Below are positions 55,795 through 64,000 of a stretch of 64,000 bases of DNA, one piece after another. Each line of letters opens with the position of its first letter. Within the stretch, counting starts at the first letter, position 1. The stretch comes from Aristolochia californica (lineage: Eukaryota; Streptophyta; Magnoliopsida; Piperales; Aristolochiaceae). The notes under the pieces were generated by a model, which searched no databases, was not told where the DNA came from, and saw only the letters and a program-made list of their open reading frames with translations. The position numbers and the translations under genes are program-made. The stretch lies in contig JARWKL010000014.1 in the NCBI GenBank assembly GCA_029961685.1, positions 21,276,452-21,340,451 on the forward strand. Reading direction: 5' to 3'.

Positions 55795-56013
55795 ATAATA
55801 AAGGCCCCTCTATTCATGGCCTCTACCAATCAATTGCTTCGTTGTTAGATCCTAAAAAATACAAGAAGAAGTTGAGAAGGTGATGGAGTAATTAAACCAT
55901 TTTGTTGATTTGCTAACAGACAACAAATTTAAGGGAAATTAGGGGACAAATAAGACATCAATAAGCAGAAGTTAGGGTGTAACAGAGGAGGATCCCTTCC
56001 CAAGAACTTTGGT

Positions 56014-56635
56014 TTAAGATCTGTTGACTATAGAATCAAACTTGTTTGGTAAACAAGGGGACATGGAATGTAACTGACTCTTATTATCTATAAGGTGTTT
56101 GGAGGCCTTTGAGTCAATGATCCAAGATGAAGAGGAGGAAGTGCCAGAGATCATACATGAAGTAGTGGTTACAACAACAATAGTAGAAGATGTAGGAGAG
56201 GATACCATCAGAGTCTTCATCCTCTGCAATAATTTGCAATAATCATCGGTTAGAGTCATCTTACCTTTCTATTACTCAAATTTGTCTTCAATTTTCTCAT
56301 TATTATTAATCGATGTCTGGTTGCCAGTGGCCCACTCTGGTTTGCCATGAAGCTTCTAATAGGTGTCCACTAGATGGTTTAGTCCACCATAGTGAGTTCT
56401 AATCCAGTTATTTGACCTTGACGAACTAGAGCTAGTTCTACCATCTCTAGCTTGGCCTCCTCTATAATTTCTACCGCACCCTCAAGTGGCAGAAGATGTA
56501 CCCCTATTACCTGAGTACATAGCAAATGACATTTTAGTCTGAGAGTTGGAAGAAGGATCTAGTATCCAAAGTAATGTTGAACTTATGTCATCGAATGATG
56601 GAAGTACAAAGGAGTTGAGAAGTTGAGTTTGTTAA
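56014..56635 (-). pseudogene. P2 protease and gag remnant
   Basis: LTDDYCKLLQRMKTLM, then WIIDSKASKHLIDNKSQ where P1 has DSGAS: the catalytic triplet is D-S-K. Toward 56635 scattered gag remains without an intact frame. Confidence 0.85.
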
Positions 56636-56724
56636 GTTGTAGAGCCTAATCAACGCCCTACGCTGAGTCGATATGTGGATCAACCTTCGCGGTAATCGCC
56701 GTGGGGGTTAGAAGGGGGGCGGAG
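56636..56724. other. Unassigned segment between P2 and S1
   Basis: GTTAAGTTGTAGAGCC to AGAAGGGGGGCGGAG. It looks GC-rich and is the left flank of S1. I do not recognise it. Confidence 0.4.
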
Positions 56725-57137
56725 TGTTATGGACTCTATAGCATCACGAGTTACCAACAGGCGTAGGAATTAATGAATGTGTTTTTCAATTTCCATGTAA
56801 TTGTTTCTTGGTTTGGTTTTGTCTTTGGTTTGGGTTGGTTTAGCATTTATTGGTTTGAACCATTGACCCAAGAGGTCTTTAGGATTTTGGACGTCCTCCA
56901 CCCTATTTAAGGGGATGGCTAGGGTAATGAGAATTATCAATTGAGTTCACTTTAGTTAACGTAATTTAGATAAACAGGTCAAGAGCTCCTTCAAGCTCTC
57001 TTCCATTTTTCCCCCAATTCTCCCTTCCGAAATTCAATTCCCTTCAACCCCTCATTCCATCTCAACGTCAAGCAAGGTAATGGAAGGAAGTGAAGAGAGG
57101 AGGGTGACAAGATCCATGGCTCGTGAGGATCCTAACA
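56725..57137 (+). repeat. S1: solo gypsy LTR
   Basis: TGTTATGGACTCTATAGCAT...GATCCTAACA, with CGGAG at 56720-56724 and 57138-57142. It has CCTATTTAAGGGG near 56910. An ATG at 57080 opens MEGSEERRVTRSMARE, which would continue out of the LTR in a full element. Confidence 0.92.
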
Positions 57138-58282
57138 CGGAGCCCCTCGCCCAGTCCACGATATATGAACTGTTGTTTCAGTAAGGGCAGTTTGGAAATT
57201 TTACTCTTTTATCACGGTTGCCCTAATTTTCTCTTTATAATTGAGAGGCGCTTCTATTAGGGTTTTATCATCATCGAGAAGGAGTTGGAGTTGCAGCCCG
57301 AGAGAGGTTAGAGAAAACACCTGTAAGTGTGTTAGGTTCTTTCCTTGCCATGGATCGAGTCACCCTTCTTTCCTCTCTTCCCTCCATGGTTGATCTTGAC
57401 GTTGGAAGAGAAACCTTGTTTCTTGAACGAGTAATGGTGGAACTCCATTTAGAATGAAGGAGCTTTGGAGGAAGCTCAACCTTGGACCTCAAAGGGAGAA
57501 TCCGACCTTGACCTCTGAGGGAGAATCAGACCTGTAAAATATAATTTTCTCAATACTTGCCTCTCTTTTCCTTCACGTCCCCCTAAATAGGGTTGAGGAC
57601 GAAAATACAAAGATGACCCATTAGGTCAAGTGGTTCATGCCACATTACACTGAACCAACCCAAATTAAACCAAACCAAATAAAGTAAACCAAACCGAATT
57701 GAAATTACATGAAAAGTAAATTGACATAATTTAATTCCTATGCCTATGGATAACTCGTGATGCTATGGAGTCCATAACAAAGTGTGTGCAATTTCTCTTG
57801 TAAACTATTTCATCTTTATAGTGGATTACTGCAGCGACGGAAGATAGGACGTAGTCTGACCTTGAGGCGAACCTGTATAAATCTTGTAGTTTGTTTTCAT
57901 GTTTGATTTTCTTTTTTTCTGTGATTATTATTATTGCTCTCGTTAGTTTGGAATTAGGGCATTTAATTCCCAACAAGTGGAATCAGAGCTTTGGTTTGTG
58001 ATTGAGAGCAATGGCTGGTGAGAAGGATCGACACTTGGAATAAAAAAGTTCAATGGTATGGATTTTGTTTTCTGAAGAATACAGATCGAAGATTATCTAT
58101 AGTAAAAAGCTGCACGCACCACTTTTGAATATGAAACCAAAATGTATGAAAGATGATGAGTGGAATCTCCTCGATAGATAGGTGTTGGGAGTAGTTCGGT
58201 TAACATTGTCAAAGAACGTTGCTCACAACATGGCGTCAGAGAAAACCACAGTAGGGATGATGAAGATTCTATCTGACATGTA
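57138..58282 (+). mobile_element. Tnt1-like copia 5' fragment (LTR end, primer-binding site, gag start), split by S2
   Basis: LTR-like DNA (57143-57324, 57785-57971) ends AATTCCCAACA. AG then TGGAATCAGAGC (57976-57987) is a near-canonical primer-binding site. Gag from 58010: MAGEKDRHLE, stop, KKFNGMDFVF, stop, RIQIEDYL, KKLHAPLLNMKP, DEWNLLDR, stop, VLGVVRLTLSKNVAHNMASE and MMKILSDMY. Gypsy H begins there. The start of the LTR is not clear. Confidence 0.8.
57330..57779 (-). repeat. S2: solo gypsy LTR, inverted relative to S1
   Basis: TGTTAGGTTCTTTCCTTGCC...GAGTCCATAACA on the plus strand, with AAGTG at 57325-57329 and 57780-57784. The minus-strand ATG at 57387 opens MEGREERRVTRSMARKEPN. S1 and S2 are members of the same family. 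Confidence 0.93.
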
Positions 58283-59172
58283 TGTTGTGGACTCAATAGC
58301 ACACCGAGTCACACAACGAAGGAGACAACAACAACTCACTCAATAGGATTTAATTCTTATATTTCTTTGAGTAGGATTCATTTCTTATATTGTTTTAAGT
58401 AGGAGTTATTTCTAATTACTTTATATGTAAGGGCATTATGGGGAATTATTGTAACCCTAACCCTAAAATTCCATGACGTGACCTATTTAAGGAAAATATA
58501 TGAATGAAATAGGTAAGCTTTGAGATTTTAGAATAACCTAGTCTAAACAGGTTGAGATCACCTCTTGATCTCGAGTTTAGGGTTTACTCCAAAAATCCAA
58601 CCTATCCTTCACCCCCCATTGCCATCCATCTTCACCCAAATTCATCCTTAATCATCCATACTAAGAAAAGGAGCTTCCTGCCCCTTTTTCGAGCTCAAAG
58701 AGAAGGTTTCCCCTCTTCATCAACGTCAGCCACCATCAAGGGTTCTAACCCTCTTGACCCGCAACAAGGTGGAGAATTTTCTGGTCCTTCACGTGAAGGA
58801 GTTTAATTTCTGCTCCTAGCTTGGCGCCAGCAAGGGAAGAGAGGCGAATAATCCATTCACTTGGGCCAAGGCTTACTACAAACCAGGTGTTGCATCCCTT
58901 GATGTGCTACAACCAAATCAGGTTTGAAACCTAGATTTCCGTGAGCAAGGTAAGGTATTTTTCCTTACTTTATTCTGGTCAGCATTGGGTGGATTAAATT
59001 CATATATCTAGCTATATACACATTGCATTCATCAAGAGGCTTGTCCACGTGAGAGAAAATCAGCAAGGAAGAGTTTTTTTTCACCTTCATACCGAGTCCA
59101 GCAACTCAGTACTAGTGCTGGATTCACAAATCCCACGCCGTGTTACTCAATCCATGACCCGGGACCGTAACA
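58283..59172 (+). repeat. H 5' LTR with adjacent primer-binding site
   Basis: TGTTGTGGACTCAATAGCAC...GACCGTAACA, 890 bp, with TAACCCTAACCCTAAA near 58450. TGGTATTAGAGC is at 59176-59187 (one base from the canonical form). Confidence 0.93.
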
Positions 59173-59429
59173 ATTTGGTATTAGAGCAGGGTAACATGTG
59201 GGATAATATCAGGAATGAAGAAATCCAAATCAGGATACAAAAGATAGAAGATAGCCTTGAAACAGCACAACCAGTGTTGGGAAAGATTTGTTTGGAAGAA
59301 GAGATGAGCCGAGTCATCAGCATGCTACAGGAGTTGAGGACAAAGAGACATCAGAGTCCAGAAGTGAGAGAGGTTGCTCAACCATATCACAGAAGAGGGG
59401 AGCAGTGGCCTGGGCGCACTACTGTCTAA
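59049..59429 (+). CDS. H gag N-terminal frame, starting in the LTR
   Basis: 126 codons from an LTR Met: LVLDSQIPRRVTQSMTRDRN, then NLVLEQGNMWDNIRNEEIQI across the primer-binding site, and an acidic helical stretch ending at a stop. The second half of the frame is the usual start of gag. It shows that the frame is open through LTR and primer-binding site. Confidence 0.7.
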   Translation: MRENQQGRVFFHLHTESSNSVLVLDSQIPRRVTQSMTRDRNNLVLEQGNMWDNIRNEEIQIRIQKIEDSLETAQPVLGKICLEEEMSRVISMLQELRTKRHQSPEVREVAQPYHRRGEQWPGRTTV

Positions 59430-60350
59430 GGACCTCAGCATGGAAGCACAGTCCCAAGGTACACCAAGTTAGAGTTTCCCTCTTTCAATGGTTCTGTCGA
59501 TCCCTTAATTTGGTTGCATAGATGTGAATTTTTTTTTTTTTTTTGAACCAAGGGACTACTGAATGGGATAAGGTGCAACTAGCCTCTTTCCATATGACAG
59601 ATGAAGCCATGTTATGAGTTACTCAAGTAGAGAAAGAGAGACTGGGAATGACTTGGGGAGAATTTAAAAATCTATGCACAGTTAGATTTGGGCCTCCCAC
59701 CAACAGCAACCCCCTGGGAGAGTTAGTACTATTGAGACAAACGGGTTTGGTGGAACAATATCAAAAACTATTCCAGGAAAAGTTTGCGCATGCTAGTGAG
59801 AGGGTATTGGTTGACCAGTAGGTCTCCTTATTCACAGCAGGTCTCAATGAGTACTTACGGCTAGAGGTAGAACTCCTTATGCCCACGGATTTAGCTCATG
59901 CCATGAATATGGCCCGAGCAATAGAACAACAACAACAGCTGCAGCAACGTAAGCCGGGTTGGTCGAGTGAGAGGAACACTTCCTCCACGTGGCAAAGGCG
60001 CCGCTATAATTCATCTTAGGGAGCATCTACAATAGCACCATCCAGACACACTTCGACGGGTAGCCGATCCTTGCCCTGGTAATTCCCTACCAAGCTTTAT
60101 AAAAAAATTGACGAGTTCGGAGATGGCAGAAAGGCGGTCCAAAAATTTATGTTATAACTGCGATGAGCAGTATCGGGTCGGACACCAATGTAAACGATTG
60201 TTTTGGCTCGAGGTGGAGGATTCATAGGATCCAGAGGAGCCAGAGGATATTATCGAGGAGGAACCACCAGAGATATCCTTGCATGCTATTACTGGGCAGA
60301 AATCGCCTACTACAATGTAAGTCCGAGCTCATGTCATCGACCGAGAACTG
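59430..60350 (+). pseudogene. H gag, broken
   Basis: Scattered blocks: YTKLEFPSFNGSVDPLIWLH (from 59460, frame-shifted), a T run near 59529, VRFGPPTNSNPLGELVLLRQ, YQKLFQEKFAHA, then zinc knuckle LCYNCDEQYRVGHQCKRLFW near 60150-60210. Several stops. Confidence 0.85.
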
Positions 60351-60584
60351 GTGGGACTAGTCGACTCGGGGAGTGCACACAATTTTCTGAGTTTGACAGC
60401 TACACATCTCCAGCTCCAGATACACACTCATCCGACAACCACCATCTCAGTGGCCAATGGCGAGAAGGTCCCGAGCTATGGGATTAGTAAGGCGGTAACT
60501 TTTTCCATTGGCTTTACTTCATTTAATGCGGAATTTTTTGTTATTCCCTTGGCGGGATTTGATATGGTATTAGGCATTAAATGA
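60351..60584 (+). pseudogene. H protease
   Basis: GLVDSGSAHNFLSL (D-S-G intact), TTTISVANGEKVPSYGISK and FVIPLAGFDMVLGIK. A stop follows. Confidence 0.9.
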
Positions 60585-60677
60585 TTACAAACATTGGGGC
60601 CCATTCTGTGGGACTTTTCAGCTTTAACCATGAGCTTAGATTTGGCCGGAAGTCGGGTGCTTTTACAGGGCTGTTAG

Positions 60678-61376
60678 GTGGATAGGGCCCACCGCATTCA
60701 CACTTTGCAGACACAAGATCAGCCTGACAGTACTAGTGATGGTCTGGTTGAGGAGTTCTCTGACCTCTTCCAGGAGCCTTCGGGGTTGCCTCCCATGAGG
60801 CACTGTGACCACAGAATCTGTCTAAAACCAGGTTCTGAGGTAGTGGTCGTGCGACCATACTGTTTCCCACACCTTCAGAAGTACAAGATAGAGCGTCAGT
60901 GCCATGAGATGTTGAAAGAGGGTCTTATTCGTCCCAGCCGCTCCCCGTTTTCTTCACCAGTCTTACTTGTGAAGAAACATGATGGGACATGGAGGTTCTG
61001 CGTAGATTATCGGGAGTTGAACGTGCAGACAGTAAAAGACAAGTTCCCGATTCCAGTGGTGGATGAGCTCCTGGATGAGTTACATGGGTCGTGGTTATTC
61101 ACTAAACTCAACCTCCATTCGGGATACCATCAGGTTCGGATGCACCCCTTTGATATCGAGAAGACGGCGTTCCGCACGCACCATGGCCACTTTAAGTTCG
61201 TCGTCATGCCGTTCGAGTTATCCAATGCACCCTCCACATTTCAAGCTTTGATGAACATGATATTTAGTCCCTATCTTCGAAAATTTGTTCTTGTATTTTT
61301 CGATGATATTTTGATATATAGCAAGTCGGTTGAGGAACACTTGGCACACTTGAGGATTGTTTTCGACTTGTTATGA
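60678..61376 (+). pseudogene. H reverse transcriptase
   Basis: 232 codons without a break: [115 protein letters not shown] and [18 protein letters not shown]. The FxDD catalytic block is intact. The first Asp of the catalytic triad is Asn (KLNL for KLDL). A stop comes after FDLL. Confidence 0.92.
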
Positions 61377-62205
61377 GCACATCAGCTCTAATTGAAATAT
61401 TCCAAGTGTTCTTTTGCGGCTTCACATGTGGGGTATCTGGGACCCATTATCTCACATGAGGGGTTACGGTGGATCCCAAGAAGATCCGAGCTATTTATGA
61501 GTGGCTGTAGCCACAGTCGTGTTCTACATTACGGGGTTTTTTGGGTCTTGCAGGCTACTACTGCAAATTTATTCAGAACTATGGGCCAGTGGTAGCACCA
61601 TTGACGAGTCTTCTCAAGAAAAAATCCTTTATTTGGAATGAGGGGGCCACCACATCGTTTGTGGCACTCAAAGCTGCCCTCGCATCCGCACCAGTATTAC
61701 AACTTCCCATCTTTGACGAATTGTTCGTGGTAGAGTGCGATGCTTCGGGTGTGGGCATTGGGGGCCGTTTTATAGCAGCTGGGCCATCCTATTGCGTATT
61801 TTAGTAGACATTTGGCAGTCCATCATCACAAGTTGGCAACCTATGAGCACGAATTGATTGGGTTGGCCAAAGCGGTCCAACATTGGAAGCCTTATCTTTG
61901 GGGTCGGGCTTTTCTTATACGCACGGATCACTATAGCCTTAAATTCCTCATAGAACAGCGTTTGACGACGTCGCCACAACAACACTAGATCAGTAAGTTG
62001 TTGGGGTTTGACTTCTCAGTGGAGTATCATGTGGGGAGATTAAATAAGGCGGCAGATGCCTTGTCACGGTGTTTTGAAGATCAACAGTCGGTCTATTCGA
62101 TTAGCCAATCGAGATTTCTCATTCTGGACTTGGTGAGAGACACACATGCCACTAACCCTGCAGTGCAGGAACTGCATCAAAAGATTTCGGAAGGGACAAT
62201 GAATT
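61377..62205 (+). pseudogene. H RNase H
   Basis: KYSKCSFAASHVGYLGPIIS, then a frame break, GLAGYYCKFI, VVECDASGVGIGG (first D present), stop in the next block, RHLAVHHHKLATYEHELIGL, RTDHYSLKFLI, FDFSVEYHVGRLNKAADALS, and ends in QELHQKISEGTMNL. Confidence 0.88.
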
Positions 62206-63135
62206 TATAAGGACACATGAAATAATTCGGCTTAAATTTATATTTTTCAATGCAGCAAAATACCAGCTTGACCTTTGATTCTTCCAATGAAAATACATCC
62301 TTAAATATATATCAGATTGATATGAAATTTTCTTCTTATGAAAATAGACTTAAATACCTTTCATCCAAGTATAGCTTCTTTTCATAATATATACTTATAT
62401 TGAGATATATAATCTGATAGATTTCAGTCTAAGTAATCTGGCCGAACTAAGTATTCTTTCTCCTTTTGCCAGCATAACCATTGACTATTCCAAGAACAAT
62501 ATCTCCATATAAAAAAACTTCGATAGATAATTGGTTGAATTGGTAGGAAAATAGACTTACATATCTTTCTTTTGATATATAAATCTCCATATAAAGTCTC
62601 ATTCTTGATAGCATAAAATTGCTCGGAAGTTGAAACTTTTTGCTACTGCTCGAACCTCTTTTACAATCTGACCTTTTCTGCTTCAAATATCGATTTCTCT
62701 TTCTACATAACTTCAGTTGAAAAAAAAATCATTTTCCTTGGAAAATAGACTTGAATATATTTCTGTCAATATATAATATGAAATATGAAAAACTTAGTAT
62801 ATAAGTGAAAACACAAAGTAAACAACAGGTATAGGGACAAAAAAGAGAGAAAAAAGATAAATACAAACCTAAACTTCTTGAGATAATAGATAAAAAAATG
62901 ATCACATTATATCTGTGGGTTGACCGAGGTTAATTCACAGAACCTACTCTAATACCATGTTGAATTTATGAAAATAAAAATACTTCATTGACTTATTATA
63001 ATCAGAGTACATGAACCTCTATTTATAATAGAGGAAGGTAGTAGAGTCCAATTACAATTAAACTCTCTTTGTCCCGGTTACACCCAAACTCTAGCACTTA
63101 AAGATAAGTACTAGCATAATTAAATAACCCAATAT
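62206..63135 (-). mobile_element. E3: third minus-strand F1 fragment
   Basis: F1 internal DNA to the primer-binding site ACTCTAATACCA (62946-62957) and LTR 62958-63135, cut off inside R/U5. It preserves another empty site for A (CCATATAAAGTCTCATTCTT near 62590). Left junction with H shares TTATAAGGAC-like microhomology. Confidence 0.85.
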
Positions 63136-64000
63136 TCTCACTTGCCAAAAGCACAATTTTTTTTGATAATTTGGTGCTTACTCTCATGAAGAAATTCTGT
63201 TATCTTTTTCTGTCTATTTTTGGTGACTGATTTGATCCACGGGTTCTTCAAATTACACTGAGTAATTGTCATTTGAAGAAGGCACTTGCCCTTGACCTCC
63301 AAATTTTCCTTGCCTCATCATGGAGAGTGGATACACCAGTAATAAGAGTGACATACTCCGCATTACTACGATTCCCCTAAGAGGTCTCTCCAATTACTGT
63401 AGCTAGTCACAATCGGTACGGAAGGTTCTCATTACTCGTGACCTTCTAAGTCATGTTTTCAAAATCCCTCCTCTGATTGGTGAAGAAGATGAAGCCTACC
63501 ACATGTGGGTTAAAAATGATAACATGGTTATCAGTTGGCTCATCTATAGCATAGAAGAGCATGTAGCTAACAATGTGGTCCACTTGGAAACAACCAAGGA
63601 CATTTGGGACAATTGTGCTAAGCTTTACTCAAGTACTGCCTCATTACAAAGAGTATATGATGTCTAACAAAGTATGTTGCATACTAAACATGGAGATAAC
63701 ATTCATGAATTTTTGGCCAGGTTTCGGGGCCTTCTCCAAGAATGGAAAATACAATGAGGTCTTGGCAGTAGCTATTTTCTTGTCAAATATTAAGCCTTAC
63801 CTTGAGGTTACGAAGACCCAACTTCTAAGTTTCTCTGCTCTTCCATCCTTTGATGAAATCAGTGCTACATTACTATGGATACCTGATCCATCACCTCCTT
63901 CTCCTATTGATGCTCCATTGGCTATGTTCTCCGGCAATCGGGGTACATCATCCTCATACCGAGGATGGGGAGGATGGGGCAGAAATATAAGAGGGGGTAG
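63136..64000 (+). pseudogene. P3: copia leader and gag, runs off the window
   Basis: The leader (63136-63319) matches the P1 leader reversed. From the ATG at 63320: MESGYTSNKSDILRITTIPL, RGLSNYC, stop, SQSVRKVLITRDLLSH, WVKNDNMVISWLIYSIEEHV, ANNVVHLETTKDIWDNCAKL, stop in VYDV-stop-QSMLHTKHG, and a deletion before EVLAVAIF. The rest reaches a GTSSSYRGWG region at the end. At least two stops make it non-functional. Confidence 0.92.

Larger units (their letters stand above)
52680..56635 (-). mobile_element. P2: degenerate copia element, 5'-truncated
   Basis: 3' LTR 52680-53109, polypurine tract CTCCCCCTCAAACTGGGGG after it, then minus-strand RNase H, RT, integrase, protease and part of gag. Gag stops near 56628; the 5' end and 5' LTR are missing. 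It is related to P1 but far more decayed and retains the integrase region that P1 lost. Confidence 0.9.
58283..62205 (+). mobile_element. H: Ty3/gypsy element, 3'-truncated
   Basis: 5' LTR, primer-binding site, gag, protease, RT and RNase H, then an abrupt junction at about 62205 into F1 DNA. Integrase and 3' LTR are missing. ATGTA before the LTR may be the left target copy. Frames are broken in gag, RT and RNase H. Confidence 0.9.

Noticed and set aside
56700..56730. GGGGGGCGGAG as a polypurine tract before a 3' LTR
   Set aside because: CGGAG is repeated exactly after the LTR, so this is a solo LTR with target duplication.

Overview
This window is nuclear DNA from a flowering plant, probably a eudicot. 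The evidence is one intron-containing, plant-specific gene of the DUF630/DUF632 family, plus plant-type Ty1/copia and Ty3/gypsy retrotransposons whose primer-binding sites match the initiator-Met tRNA. There are no bacterial operons, rRNA or tRNA genes, or CRISPR arrays. Most of the other 57 kb is nested LTR-retrotransposon debris. Species cannot be fixed from the sequence alone.

Layout. 1-3658: a diverged tandem array (about 28 units of about 130 bp) rich in GAGCTC, CTCGAG and AAGCTT. 3659-28558: a nest built on a family called F1 here, a non-coding, LARD-like LTR family whose LTR ends, primer-binding site and polypurine tract closely match those of the copia element at 21290-25891. Inserted in F1 copies are K (6745-9070, a deleted copia that carries a 383-bp TRIM), R (9341-13177, a gypsy-like non-autonomous element that carries an intronless NOT1 gene fragment, itself hit by a second TRIM), A (15953-18647, an F1 copy with both LTRs), and C (18769-27842, a non-autonomous element that carries PPR-like gene debris, itself hit by copia P1). 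28697-36650: gypsy G1, whose LTR is split by a chromodomain gypsy, G2 (31079-36194). 36651-41112: a second copy of the rearranged F1 block seen at 13405-28696, here carrying a solo gypsy LTR. 41113-44459: AT-rich intergenic DNA. 44460-51405: the single recognisable host gene (NRG2/APSR1-like; four coding exons, 794 codons) with a G-box upstream. 52380-64000: more retroelement debris: degenerate copia P2, two inverted solo LTRs, a Tnt1-like copia fragment, 3'-truncated gypsy H, an F1 fragment, and a copia gag that runs off the window.

Many insertions can be checked directly because they have 5-bp target-site duplications: TRIM-1 ATCTC, A AAAGT, P1 AGGTT, G2 AACAA, solo LTRs TTCTG, CGGAG and AAGTG, K C/TAACC, and C AACTC with one change per side. 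Several also have an uninterrupted paralogous 'empty site' elsewhere in this window. The strongest candidates for something new are: (1) R and C, which share an unidentified 5' internal segment and similar 3' ends but carry different host-gene fragments (NOT1 and PPR), as expected of a gene-transducing LTR-retrotransposon group; (2) a peptide of the type R-V-T-R-S-M encoded at the 3' end of several gypsy LTRs, with reading frames that pass from the LTR through the primer-binding site; and (3) F1 as a non-coding family apparently mobilised by the P1-type copia.
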